Shown one piece after another: positions 9,064 to 17,029 of a stretch of 64,000 nt of DNA. Position numbers and translations under genes: made by a program. Under the pieces are notes generated by a model that saw nothing but the letters and a program-made list of their open reading frames with translations, ran no database searches and was not told the DNA's origin. Source of the stretch: Pseudomonas sp. ZH-FAD (GTDB lineage Bacteria > Pseudomonadota > Gammaproteobacteria > Pseudomonadales > Pseudomonadaceae); NCBI RefSeq assembly GCF_002803095.1, contig NZ_PGLR01000004.1, positions 62,001-126,000 on the forward strand, given 5' to 3'. Numbering within the stretch: the first letter of the stretch is position 1; the number at the start of each line of letters is the position of its first letter.

Positions 9064-9596
9064 TCCTGCAGCGCGCGCAGACCGGCGCGGATACGGCCTT
9101 TGATGGTGCCCAGCGGTGTGCTCAGGCGGCTGGCGATCTGCTCGTGGGTCAGGCCCCGGTAGAACGCCAGCAGGATCGGATGGCGGCGCGGCCTTTCCAG
9201 GCGCTGTAGGCAGCGACGCAGCAGGCGCTGCTCGGATTGCTCCAGCGCCTGTGCTTCGGCCTGCGGGCTGTCGTCGAGCACACGTTCGATGAAGTCATCG
9301 TCCACTTCGGCATGCCGGTTGCCACTGCGCAACGCATTCAGCACGCGGTAGCGCAGGATGCTGTGCACCCAGGCGCGACCGCTGCCCAGTTCGCGCCGAT
9401 AGCGCGCGGCGTGCTGCCAGATACGCACGAAAGCGTCGTGCAGGCAGTCCTCGGCAATGTCACGGCGGCCCAGCATGCTGATGGCCAAACCGAGCAATTG
9501 CCCGGCCTCTTGCCGGTAGAGCGTCTGGAAGGCACGTTCGTCGCCGCGTGCGCAGGCTTCCAGGGTGCTTTCGTAATCGAACTCGCGATCTGCCAT
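9048..9596 (-). CDS. RNA polymerase ECF sigma factor (SigK-like)
   Basis: A 182-residue sigma-70 family protein with only regions 2 and 4. Region 2 (about 25-95) contains AEDCLHDAFVRIWQHA and GRAWVHSILRYRVLN. Region 4 (about 125-178) contains ILLAFYRGLTHEQIASRLS and the helix-turn-helix PLGTIKGRIRAGL. It is co-transcribed with the overlapping anti-sigma gene. Its own upstream region carries ATCCA-N14-GGGTATA, shared with the DUF4394 promoter, consistent with autoregulation. The length and pairing fit the SigK/RskA group, but the signal is unknown. Confidence 0.9.
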   Translation of the reverse strand: MADREFDYESTLEACARGDERAFQTLYRQEAGQLLGLAISMLGRRDIAEDCLHDAFVRIWQHAARYRRELGSGRAWVHSILRYRVLNALRSGNRHAEVDDDFIERVLDDSPQAEAQALEQSEQRLLRRCLQRLERPRRHPILLAFYRGLTHEQIASRLSTPLGTIKGRIRAGLRALQECLQA

Positions 9597-9632
9597 GGGT
9601 CATCCGTTGGCCTGAGAAATCCGCATGCAGCT

Positions 9633-9658
9633 TATACCCGGCTACTGCGCTTCTGGAT
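9633..9658 (-). promoter_or_regulatory. Putative autoregulated ECF-sigma promoter
   Basis: Minus strand ATCCA, 14 nt, GGGTATA, located 37 nt upstream of the sigma factor ATG. It is identical in sequence and spacing to the element in front of the DUF4394 gene, while the 14-nt spacer differs. Confidence 0.62.
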
Positions 9659-9700
9659 CACGCACAGGTAACAAAAAACTGCGAAGGCGTTGCAGTGCAT

Positions 9701-10512
9701 TCAATGGGTGAGGCTGTAGGCCTCGTCGAGTGAAACCCAGCGCTGCAGCGGGCCTTTGTGCGAGACGTAGCGGATCAGCAGCCAGTCTCCCTGCTGATCC
9801 AGGACTTCGCAGACGTCCCCTTCAATCAGGTAGGCCTTGCTGCGGCTGGCTTCGGCCGGGCGGGTGTGGAGGTAAAGGCGTGAGGTGGGTACCGTCCAGG
9901 TCTGCGGCTGGTCATCGTCGTCGAGCGCACGGCTGGCGATGATGTTGCCCTGAGGATCGAGTGTCTTCTCGAACACCGGGAAAAATACAGGTGCTTGCGG
10001 ATCGTAGTCGTGACGTACTTGCAGCGTCTTGTACAGCCAGGGGGCACCGGATTCAGCGAAGCGATAGGGGCGTCGTAGTACCAGCGTGGCCCGCTGCGGC
10101 AGTGGCTGTAGAGCGCTCGTTCCTCACTGTCGGGCTGCAGCTCCGACAGCCATGCGCAATTGACGCGTTCCATCAGCGCAGGCGGTATTTGCAACTGCTC
10201 GAAACGGCGCAGGGCCGGGCGGTAGAGGTAAACGTGGTAGGCGGAGTTGACCATCCCGGCCGGCATGCGGATCGCCAGATCCGGGTGGCCGTCGAAATCG
10301 TAGTCCTCGACGGCGAAGCTCGGCGGTTCTGCGTCGTTGCCTTCGGGGATGCTCAGTTCCAGACGGGTGCCGTCGGGTTGCTGCAGGAAATAGCCTTCGC
10401 CTTGCTGTTGTACCTGGGCATGCAGCCCATGTTCAGGTTCGAAATGGGGTAGATCAGCCAGGGCCAATGTGGGCAACAACAGCAGGCCAGCGAGGGGGCG
10501 ATACCAGTACAA
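9701..10512 (-). pseudogene. Exported FG-GAP/SH3-like hypothetical protein, single-base frameshift
   Basis: The 5' part encodes a signal peptide (ending ALA near residue 19) and a domain with the FG-GAP-like motif VEDYDFDGHPDLAIRMPAG. At the run CCCC (plus-strand GGGG at 10067-10070, after residues RWYYDA) the frame breaks. Restoring one C would read on as PYRFAESGAPWLYKTLQV and finish with an SH3-like tail containing RSKAYLIEGDVCEVLDQQGD and ending SLDEAYSLTH. The repaired protein would be about 271 residues. The N-terminal frame alone runs to 9826 with a low-complexity Arg/Pro tail. The cause could be a real mutation, a phase-variable homopolymer or an assembly error. The resemblance is to periplasmic XAC2610-type proteins, with low certainty. 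Confidence 0.8.
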
Positions 10513-10531
10513 GAGGGCAATCCTTTGCGAG

Positions 10532-10557
10532 CGACAGGCGCCTTTGCACGCCTGTCG
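10532..10557 (-). terminator. Terminator-like hairpin after the pirin gene
   Basis: A perfect 9-bp inverted repeat CGACAGGCG / CGCCTGTCG with an 8-nt loop, between the pirin stop codon and the start of the frameshifted gene. No strong T-run follows, so it may act as a 3'-end stabiliser. Confidence 0.5.
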
Positions 10558-10571
10558 TTGATGGCGCGCTT

Positions 10572-11432
10572 TCAGCTAGGCAGTTCGATGCGTGTGGCTT
10601 CGCCTGGTACTTGCGGCCAGTCGCCCGCGGCCCAGCGCTGGCGCGCCTGGTCGATCAGTTCCGGGGTAGTGGCTACGAAGTTCCAGTTGATCCGTCGTGG
10701 GCCGATGGGCTCACCGCCGATCAGGGCCAGGTGGCATTCACCGCAGGCGCTGAGCACGGGCGTTTCGCCTGCCGGGATCACCGCCATGGTATGCCGGGGC
10801 AGGGGCTCGCCATCCAGCTCCGCTTCACCATCGATGAGGTACAGGGCTCGTTCGCTGTGCTCGGTGGGTATCAGCAGGTTGGCACCGGCGGCCAGGCGCA
10901 GCTCGGCATACAGGGTCGGTGAGCGAACCGGCACTGGCGATTCGAGGCAGAAACCGCTGCCGGCGATCAGGGTGATCTGCACGCCCATGGCTTCGCTGCG
11001 AGGTAGCGAAGCGGCGGGGTGATGGCTGTAAGCCGGTTCGCACTGTTCCTCGGCTTCCGGCAAGGCCAGCCATACCTGCAGGCCGTGGGCTCGCTTGTTC
11101 TGCCCGAGCTGCTCGGGCGGCGTACGTTCGACGTGGGCGACGGCGCGCCCTGCGGTCATCCAGCTGACATCGCCAGGGCCCACCAGTTGGTCCGAACCCA
11201 GGCTGTCCTTGTGCTGCAGCTGGCCCTCGAACAGGTAGGTAAGGGTGGACAGGCCGATATGCGGATGCTGAGCAATATTAATGCCTTTGCCGGCTGGGTA
11301 ATCATGCTCCAGCATGTGATCGAAGAAGACGAAGGGGCCGATGCTGCGAAAGCGTGCCGAGGGCAGGGGACGCAGAATCGGTTGGCCGGAAATGTCCTCG
11401 GCGCGCGGGCGGATCAGCTGTAGCTCGCTCAT
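10572..11432 (-). CDS. Pirin family protein
   Basis: A 286-residue bicupin. The N-terminal cupin holds the pirin metal-site block HPHIGLSTLTYLF (about 56-68), with further residues in the MTAGRAVAHVERTP segment (about 91-104). Pirins bind Fe(II); some act as quercetinases and others as redox-sensitive partners, and the sequence does not discriminate. ATG 11432 overlaps the OsmC stop (ATGA), giving a two-gene oxidative-stress-type operon. A longer in-frame N-terminus to 11501 would run through the OsmC gene and is rejected. Confidence 0.93.
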   Translation of the reverse strand: MSELQLIRPRAEDISGQPILRPLPSARFRSIGPFVFFDHMLEHDYPAGKGINIAQHPHIGLSTLTYLFEGQLQHKDSLGSDQLVGPGDVSWMTAGRAVAHVERTPPEQLGQNKRAHGLQVWLALPEAEEQCEPAYSHHPAASLPRSEAMGVQITLIAGSGFCLESPVPVRSPTLYAELRLAAGANLLIPTEHSERALYLIDGEAELDGEPLPRHTMAVIPAGETPVLSACGECHLALIGGEPIGPRRINWNFVATTPELIDQARQRWAAGDWPQVPGEATRIELPS

Positions 11433-11830
11433 GCCGGAGCTCCCGCCAGGCGGGTTTCGACCTGGATGTCGGTGGTGGTCATCAGCTTGTGGATCGGGCA
11501 TTTGTCCGCCACGCGCAGCAGTTGCTGGCGCTGTGTCTCGTCCAGTGGCCCCTTGAGCGCCAGGTCGACGATCAGGTGGTAGTTGCCCTGACGCTCCTCG
11601 CTGTCGTCACGCTCGACGTGCACGTCGATGCCTTCCAGCGGTAGGCCGCGTTGGCGCGCATAGAGCAACAGGGTCATGGCCTTGCAGGTGCCGAGGGCCG
11701 CGTCGAACAGATCGTGCGGTTCCGGTCCGGCACCATCGCCGCCCTGCTCGGGCGAGACGTCGCCGATGAGCTGGTGCGAGCCGATTTCGATCTGCTGCTG
11801 CAGGCCCTTGTTGTTGTGAATGCGGATCAT
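11429..11830 (-). CDS. OsmC family protein
   Basis: A 133-residue OsmC/Ohr-superfamily protein, probably a thiol-dependent peroxidase. The two expected cysteines are present, in LGTCKAM (about 49) and DKCPIHK (about 110). The spacing and the CPIHK motif fit the OsmC branch. It is the first gene of an operon with pirin, whose start it overlaps. Both partners are typical of peroxide or redox defence. An intact RBS-like AGGGAAG lies just upstream of the ATG. Confidence 0.9.
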   Translation of the reverse strand: MIRIHNNKGLQQQIEIGSHQLIGDVSPEQGGDGAGPEPHDLFDAALGTCKAMTLLLYARQRGLPLEGIDVHVERDDSEERQGNYHLIVDLALKGPLDETQRQQLLRVADKCPIHKLMTTTDIQVETRLAGAPA

Positions 11831-11889
11831 GGCGCTTCCCTTGAGGTGTGACTAATCGACAGTGGCCAGCCTAGCCCAGCCGGCACCGA

Positions 11890-13284
11890 TCACACCAGCG
11901 CCGAGAGCCTCACGTCCGCTCCCAGCACGCGCAGCAGTTGGCCGCGCTCATCGACAATGGGGACTGAAACGGTAAAGCAGAAGTCGTCTGTGGCCGAGGA
12001 GCGGTAGACCTGGGTGATATGACTCTCCATGCGCTCGGCCACGGCGCGGAACCAGGGGCGTTGGCTCCAGTCGCGGCCGCGACAGCTGGCATCCTCGCTG
12101 TGCGCCACATCGGCGGCGAAGATGTTCTCGGAAATCTGCACGCCGCGGCTGTCTACCAGGTAGAACAGCTCGAAACGGCTGTCGCGCGTCAGCGTATCGG
12201 CAAGCAGTCGTTCGGCCGCTGTCACGTCGCTGGCCAGCTCGGGGCGTTTGGCCAGTTGTTCGACGCTGGCGCGCACGGCTGCGTGAATTTCCAGACGGAA
12301 GTCGCCGAGCCCGGCGAGCAGGCGATCACCGTCTTCGCGCACGGCCTTGCTGTGATGCAGCACCTGACCTGCCTTGCCAAGCAGCTCGCCAGCGACCTGG
12401 GCGATGTTTTGCACATCGCCGTTGATCGAGCGCACCGCCTGGCCGATCTGCTCGGTGCCGGCGGCGATCTGGCCGACCTGAGCGTCCAGGCGATCCATGG
12501 CCTGGCGCGTGCTGTCCAGTCCGCCGCTGACGGCGAGAATGCCGGCGCGGCCGTCGGCCACCGCCTGGTTCATGTGCTGGCCGGCACTGCCGAGCTGCTG
12601 CATGCCTTCGCGGAAACGCTCGATGATGCCGCTGACCTGGCCGGTGGCATCGGTGGTATGGCCAGCCAAACGCCGCACTTCCTCGGCGACCACGGCGAAG
12701 CCCCGACCATGTTCACCCGCGCGTGCGGCCTCGATGGCGGCGTTCAGGGCGAGCAGATTGGTCTGTTGGGAGATGCTGGCGATCACACCGATGACCTTGC
12801 TCACTTCATCGAGCTGTCCGGCCAGTTGCTGGATCACCTGAGCCAGTTGCGCCTCGCTGGCATCGATCACTTCGACCTGCCGTAGTACCGCCTGGCCGCT
12901 TTGCTGGCATTGGTTGAGGGTGGCGGAAACCTCGGCGGACAGGCGCGCGACTTCGCCGGCACCGGGCACCAGTTCGGCGTCCAGTGTGGTGGTGACCTGC
13001 TCGCTGGCGCTGGCGATCAACTCCGATGACTGTGCCAGCGTCTGCCCGCTTTGTTGGTTGGCAGCGGCGATGCGCGCCAGTTGTGGCGCATGCGCGGCGA
13101 TGCCGACGGCGGCGCCGAGGCTGGCGCGAATGCGTTGCTGGAGACCTGCGCTGAAGTCGTTCAGGCGTGTCATCCATTGATAGTGTTCCGGGAGGCGAAT
13201 GGTGAGGTCGTGCTGTTGGAACAGAGCGTCCAATGCGGCCTCGTCCTTGGCCTTGCGGGCTGGCTTGCGCAGCAACTGCAACAT
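11890..13284 (-). CDS. Soluble methyl-accepting chemotaxis protein with C-terminal Cache-like domain
   Basis: A 464-residue chemoreceptor with no transmembrane segment. The signalling domain comes first: the CheA/CheW-contacting hairpin is [20 protein letters not shown] (about 171-190), within a coiled coil spanning roughly 60-300. The sensor-like part is C-terminal (about 330-464) and has PDC/Cache features: [16 protein letters not shown], the [12 protein letters not shown] motif and a final beta-strand block [17 protein letters not shown]. This order, with the sensor after the signalling domain and in the cytoplasm, differs from classical receptors. The ligand is unknown. Confidence 0.88.
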   Translation of the reverse strand: MLQLLRKPARKAKDEAALDALFQQHDLTIRLPEHYQWMTRLNDFSAGLQQRIRASLGAAVGIAAHAPQLARIAAANQQSGQTLAQSSELIASASEQVTTTLDAELVPGAGEVARLSAEVSATLNQCQQSGQAVLRQVEVIDASEAQLAQVIQQLAGQLDEVSKVIGVIASISQQTNLLALNAAIEAARAGEHGRGFAVVAEEVRRLAGHTTDATGQVSGIIERFREGMQQLGSAGQHMNQAVADGRAGILAVSGGLDSTRQAMDRLDAQVGQIAAGTEQIGQAVRSINGDVQNIAQVAGELLGKAGQVLHHSKAVREDGDRLLAGLGDFRLEIHAAVRASVEQLAKRPELASDVTAAERLLADTLTRDSRFELFYLVDSRGVQISENIFAADVAHSEDASCRGRDWSQRPWFRAVAERMESHITQVYRSSATDDFCFTVSVPIVDERGQLLRVLGADVRLSALV

Positions 13285-13513
13285 GATGATTCCCCTGTCT
13301 GGTCTGCCTGAGTCACTGCAAGCCAGGTGCCATCATCGGCTGACGTACCCATGGCCGTTTCAGGCCGTTAGCCAGCTATTAATGTTCCGGCTTGGTGCAG
13401 TCCCTGGTTGCCTGCTTCTTTTGGGGGCGCTGATGCGAATGGCGTGGGGGGATCTCCGAACTTGCCGGGCCGCTCGGCGGTCTATGCTGCTCGTACCGTC
13501 AGGAGGACTCGCC

Positions 13514-14542
13514 TTGCTCACATCTCGAACGATGCCATGGATACTCGCGCTCAGTGCCGCTATCGTCTGCAGCGCCCAGGCCCGTGAATACCGCTACAGC
13601 GACGCCCACCTGCACTACGTCGACTTCTTTCAGGAAAGCGCCGGCATGGACGAACTGCTGGAGAAGATGGCGGAAAACAACGTCGATCACGTGATGTTCT
13701 CCGGCATTCCAGTGGCCAAGAAGTGGGATGAGGACGAGCCCAAGCGTCCGCGTTATTACGCCGGTGATGACGCCAATGCCTATTGGTACAGCGCTACCGA
13801 CGTATTCATCGCCGCCGCCTACAAGCGTCTGCCCGCCGAGCAGCGCAAGCGCTTCCATCCGTTTCTTTCCGGCTTCAATCCCAACGACAAGAACGCCGAT
13901 GCGCACATCCGCCGCATGCTCGAGCTAGACCCTGGCCTGTGGCAGGGCATCGGCGAGGTCTTCACCCGGCATGACGATCTCACCGCGCTGATTCACGGCA
14001 GTGCGCCGCGTGCCAACAACGAAGCGCTGGCGCGGGTTTTTCATCTGGCCGCCGAGTACGACCTGCCGGTGATGCTGCATTCGAACATCACCTCCAAGCG
14101 TGAGCGTGAACCGCTGTTCCTGGAGGAAATCGAGGCGCCGCTGCGCAACCACCCGCATGTGCGCTTCATCTGGGCGCATGCCGGCACCAGCGCCGAGATT
14201 CACCGTCATCAGGAGAAGCTCGACTTCCTCCTGGACACGGTCGAGCGCATGCTCGGCCAGTACCCGAATCTTTATATCGACCTGTCCTGGACCATGTTGC
14301 GCCCCTATCTGCTGGACGCGGACGGCAAGCCTGATCCGAAATGGGTGCATCTGGTCAGCAGTTACCCGGAGCGTTTCATGCTCGGCTCGGACGTGGTCGG
14401 GCGCTTCGGTAGCCTGGGGGATTACATGAAGGGCTTCGACCCGTTCCTCGATGCCTTGCCCGAAGACGTGGCACACAAGGTGGCGCGCGATAACTTCCTT
14501 TCCGTGTTGCCGCGTAAGGTGCAGGCCGAGCTGGATCCTTAG
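13514..14542 (+). CDS. Exported amidohydrolase family protein
   Basis: A 342-residue metal-dependent TIM-barrel hydrolase. It has the N-terminal metal motif SDAHLHYVDF (about 33-42), a second His region PVMLHSNIT, RFIWAHAGTSAEIHRH and the terminal Asp block MLGSDVVGRFG. The N-terminus is a signal peptide (R, then PWILALSAAIVCSAQA), so it acts outside the cytoplasm. I chose the TTG at 13514 because a perfect AGGAGG (13501-13506) lies 7 nt before it. The in-frame ATG at 13532 would be 25 nt from that site. The substrate is unknown; neighbours give no pathway. Confidence 0.85.
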   Translation: MLTSRTMPWILALSAAIVCSAQAREYRYSDAHLHYVDFFQESAGMDELLEKMAENNVDHVMFSGIPVAKKWDEDEPKRPRYYAGDDANAYWYSATDVFIAAAYKRLPAEQRKRFHPFLSGFNPNDKNADAHIRRMLELDPGLWQGIGEVFTRHDDLTALIHGSAPRANNEALARVFHLAAEYDLPVMLHSNITSKREREPLFLEEIEAPLRNHPHVRFIWAHAGTSAEIHRHQEKLDFLLDTVERMLGQYPNLYIDLSWTMLRPYLLDADGKPDPKWVHLVSSYPERFMLGSDVVGRFGSLGDYMKGFDPFLDALPEDVAHKVARDNFLSVLPRKVQAELDP

Positions 14543-14574
14543 AGTGGACGTCGCGCAGTGACGACCTCACATGC

Positions 14575-14609
14575 CCTTCTCCTTCTGGGAGAAGGTGGCG
14601 CGTAGCGCC
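14575..14609. repeat. Double-hairpin intergenic repeat
   Basis: Two adjacent hairpins: CCTTCTCC / GGAGAAGG (14575-14595) and GGCGC / GCGCC (14597-14609), followed by GGATGAGGGA. This composition resembles REP-like intergenic repeats common in pseudomonads. It may terminate the amidohydrolase transcript. A related GGGAGAGGA-type hairpin occurs at 24568-24599. Confidence 0.55.
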
Positions 14610-14639
14610 GGATGAGGGAGGGGATGCCCCTTAGCGCGG

Positions 14640-14673
14640 TTGTCATCAGGCTGTCACTCGGGCGTCATAGGCT
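14640..14673 (+). promoter_or_regulatory. Pho-box-like direct repeats and -10 upstream of the DUF3859 gene
   Basis: TTGTCATCAGGCTGTCAC (14640-14657) matches 14 of 18 positions of the PhoB consensus, and a third unit GCGTCAT follows in the same 11-bp register. A -10-like TAGGCT (14668-14673) begins 10 nt after the box, as in PhoB-activated promoters where the box replaces the -35. Confidence 0.5.
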
Positions 14674-14700
14674 CGCGCTCATCTCAACGAGGAGCGCACC

Positions 14701-15165
14701 ATGCATTACACCCGAGTGGCCATGATGGCCGGTCTATTCGCCTGGGCAGGTCTGAGCCAGGCTGACGTCCGTGTCGAAGGGGCGGTGGAATACGGCATCT
14801 TCAGCAGCCAGTATCAGGATTTTCAGCCCGGCGAGCGGGTACTGACCCGCAGCAATCAGGACATCGAGCGCACCGAGCAGATTCCCGCCAAGCTCGGTAC
14901 CAAGTTCGGCATGCGCTACAGCCTGGCCGGCAAGCGCGAGGGGGATACGCCGCTGACGCTGCTGTATCTCACCCCGGGTGTGGTCACCCCGGATGGTCAG
15001 CGTCATGACAAGTTCGAAGTGCAGCAGAAGCTGGTGGTCGGTGCACCGCAGGACGTGATGGCCTTCGAATTCACCGAACACCACGAAGTGGTGCCCGGCG
15101 AATGGCATTTCATCGTCTATCAGGGGGATCGCAAACTGGCCGAACAGCGTTTCATGGTGCGCTGA
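14701..15165 (+). CDS. DUF3859 domain-containing exported protein
   Basis: A 154-residue protein with a signal peptide (RVAMMAGLFAWAGLSQA, cleavage near 21). A single beta-rich DUF3859 domain (about 25-154) contains AVEYGIFSS, TKFGMRYSLAG, LLYLTPGVVTPDG and the closing GEWHFIVYQGDRKLAEQRF. The function is unknown; the fold looks like a periplasmic immunoglobulin-like domain. A good RBS (GAGGAGC) precedes the ATG, and a candidate Pho box lies 43 nt upstream. It is convergent with the dgkA operon and the genes abut without a gap. Confidence 0.83.
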   Translation: MHYTRVAMMAGLFAWAGLSQADVRVEGAVEYGIFSSQYQDFQPGERVLTRSNQDIERTEQIPAKLGTKFGMRYSLAGKREGDTPLTLLYLTPGVVTPDGQRHDKFEVQQKLVVGAPQDVMAFEFTEHHEVVPGEWHFIVYQGDRKLAEQRFMVR

Positions 15166-15552
15166 TCAGAGCAGGATGATCGCCCAGGTCAGGGCGATCA
15201 TCAGCAGCGCGACCATTTGCGCCGCGCTGCCCATGTCCTTGGCCTGTTTGGACAGCGGGTGCAGATTCAGCGAGATACGGTCGACCACCGCCTCGATGGC
15301 GGAATTGAGCAATTCCACCACCAGCGCCAATAGCGGCACCAGCATCAGCAGCGCGCGCTCGGCGCGGCCGACATCGACCAGGCAGGCCAGCGGCAGCAGC
15401 ACCAGGTTCAACCACACTAACTGACGGAACGCGGCTTCACCCTGGTAGGCCGCGCGCAGCCCGGCCAGCGAATAACCGGTGGCGTCGAAGATGCGCGCCA
15501 GGCCTCGGCGGCCCTTGAAGGATAGGGCGTCCAGATCGGGGCTGTCGTTCAT
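15166..15552 (-). CDS. dgkA: Diacylglycerol kinase
   Basis: A 128-residue inner-membrane lipid kinase. It phosphorylates diacylglycerol, recycling the lipid left when phosphoglycerol or phosphoethanolamine head groups are transferred. It has the family signature ELLNSAIEAVVDR (about 74-86), the N-terminal GLARIFDATGYSLAGL block and three hydrophobic helices. ATG 15552 overlaps the stop of the upstream LPS kinase gene (ATGA). It is the last gene of the methyltransferase-kinase-dgkA operon next to colRS. Its presence here fits with nearby transferases that consume phospholipids and release diacylglycerol. Confidence 0.95.
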   Translation of the reverse strand: MNDSPDLDALSFKGRRGLARIFDATGYSLAGLRAAYQGEAAFRQLVWLNLVLLPLACLVDVGRAERALLMLVPLLALVVELLNSAIEAVVDRISLNLHPLSKQAKDMGSAAQMVALLMIALTWAIILL

Positions 15553-16253
15553 GATTGCAGCCCACCCCATGGATCGTTCAGCGCACGCTGGTAAGCCTGG
15601 CGCAGATAGAGCATGTCAGCTTCGGGCATGCTGCCGCCGTGGCGTTGCAACTGGCCGAGATCACGCCGCGAAGCGCTGGCAATACGCCAATGCCGTCGGC
15701 TTTTCTCCAGATCCAGCAGGGCAATGTCGACATCACCGTCGCTGCGAGCTTTGACGAACAGATGCTTGGCGTAGCAGCAGCCATGCTGCCATCCACCCAG
15801 GTGCAGGCGCGCCAGGGTGACGGCCAGGCGTTGCAGCATGGCCTGGTTGAGCTTCGCTGCATGCGCCTCTTCGTACCACTGTTCCAGGCTGACGAAGTCC
15901 TGCAGCGCTTCGGTGACCAACAGTGCCTGCCACTGTCCCCTCTGCTTGCGTGCGGCGCAGTAGACGATGTTCGGCGTGCTAATGCCGAGGCGGGCAAGGG
16001 CGCGGTAGGCCTGCAGCTCGCGCAGGATGGTCGGCCGTCCCAACGGGTGGCGCAGCGAGCGGTAGAGATGTCCGCTCTGGCGTTTGCAGAACAGCAGGGG
16101 CCGGCTTGTGTCCCAGTGTTGCAGCAGGCGCACGCCACTTTCGCCGCCGCGTCGCTGATTGGCGGGCTCGACCCATTCCCCAGGGCTGTACCACCAGCGG
16201 TCGAATTCGGTCGAGGGCAGGGCGGCCATTGCCTGTTCGCTGAGGACGCCCAT
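15549..16253 (-). CDS. Lipopolysaccharide kinase, InaA/WapQ family
   Basis: A 234-residue protein-kinase-like enzyme of the Kdo/WaaP/InaA superfamily, probably phosphorylating core heptose or a related LPS sugar. Visible motifs: a glycine-rich start near RRGGESGVRLL, the conserved Lys region LLFCKRQSGHLYRSLRHPLG, the HRD-equivalent LHLGGWQHGCCYAKHLFV (about 152-169) and the metal-binding IALLDLEKSRR. It starts one nucleotide after the methyltransferase stop and overlaps dgkA. In P. putida an inaA/wapQ gene behind a methyltransferase gene (orf222) lies next to colRS (recollection), the same order as here. Confidence 0.88.
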   Translation of the reverse strand: MGVLSEQAMAALPSTEFDRWWYSPGEWVEPANQRRGGESGVRLLQHWDTSRPLLFCKRQSGHLYRSLRHPLGRPTILRELQAYRALARLGISTPNIVYCAARKQRGQWQALLVTEALQDFVSLEQWYEEAHAAKLNQAMLQRLAVTLARLHLGGWQHGCCYAKHLFVKARSDGDVDIALLDLEKSRRHWRIASASRRDLGQLQRHGGSMPEADMLYLRQAYQRALNDPWGGLQS

Positions 16254-16254
16254 C

Positions 16255-16944
16255 TCAGGCCACCTTGCGCAGGACGTAGGTGCGCCACATGGCGTAGCCG
16301 GGCAGGAAGTCCAGATGGCCGAGAATGGCGAAGCCGGCCTGACGAAATTCCTCTTCCACCGTACTGCGGGCGACGACGAAGCGGTTCTGGTTTTCCGCGG
16401 CGCGGCCCTGAGCCGTTCTGCGGGCTTCCAGACGGCGGCGTTTCCAGGCTTTGTAGTTGCCGTCGACCCATAGCGAGACGATCACCGTATCGCGGCTGAC
16501 GCGATGAAACTCGCGAAGGATGGCCAGGCGGTGTTCGGCCGATTCGATGTGATGCAGCAGGCGGATGCAGAAGACGCAGTCCACCGCATTGGCGCCCAGG
16601 TCGATATCGAAGGCCGAGGTGCGGAAGCTGTTGATCCGCGCCACCACTTCAGGCGTTTGCGCCGCGCGGGCGGTGGCGATCATGTCGGCCGAGTTGTCGG
16701 CGGCGAAGATCACCCGGTTCGGCTGCTCGCAGAGCATCGGCCAGAAGCGCCCGGCGCCGCAGGGCAGGTCGAGTACCAGATTCGGCTCATCGGCCATCTG
16801 CAATGCACGGCGCGCCACCTGTACGTCGCGCCAGTGCGACAGGCGTCGGGCCAGGCCATCCTGATGCTTGTGCAGGTATTGCTGCGAATGCTCGAAATCG
16901 TACTTGCGGGAAAAGTCCAGTTCGATGGGGCTAGGCTTGGGCAT
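16255..16944 (-). CDS. Class I SAM-dependent methyltransferase (Orf222-like)
   Basis: A 229-residue Rossmann methyltransferase with motif I LVLDLPCGAGRFWPML (about 56-71), acidic motif II VIFAADNSADMI (about 78-89) and post-I block DCVFCIRLLHHIES. No signal peptide is present. The substrate is unknown. It is the first gene of the operon that continues with the LPS kinase and dgkA, directly downstream of colS. It corresponds in order and size to orf222 of the P. putida colRS locus (recollection). A ColR-box-like element lies 69 nt before its start. Confidence 0.87.
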   Translation of the reverse strand: MPKPSPIELDFSRKYDFEHSQQYLHKHQDGLARRLSHWRDVQVARRALQMADEPNLVLDLPCGAGRFWPMLCEQPNRVIFAADNSADMIATARAAQTPEVVARINSFRTSAFDIDLGANAVDCVFCIRLLHHIESAEHRLAILREFHRVSRDTVIVSLWVDGNYKAWKRRRLEARRTAQGRAAENQNRFVVARSTVEEEFRQAGFAILGHLDFLPGYAMWRTYVLRKVA

Positions 16945-17001
16945 GACGAACGTCCCTTGATGGATACGTTCATCAGCCTAAAGAGCAGGGCATCAAGGCC
17001 A

Positions 17002-17029
17002 CGTCAAAGGGGCGTGAAAATTTCGTCAA
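17002..17029 (-). promoter_or_regulatory. ColR-box-like composite element before the methyltransferase operon
   Basis: On the minus strand TTGACGAAATTTTCAC (17029-17014), then 4 nt, then CTTTGACG. The 16-mer matches 14 of 16 positions of the ColR consensus as I recall it. The two TTGACG copies are 22 bp apart. The box end is 69 nt from the methyltransferase ATG, and a TAGGCT hexamer follows the second TTGACG after 21 nt. It overlaps the end of colS. Confidence 0.68.

Noticed and set aside
13300..13370. FliA promoter for the soluble chemoreceptor (GCCGATGA on the minus strand)
   Set aside because: The -10 is good but no TAAAG-type -35 lies at the correct distance.
13199..13513. N-terminal extension of the amidohydrolase
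   Set aside because: It overlaps the divergent chemoreceptor and lies upstream of a perfect RBS followed by a signal peptide at the TTG start.
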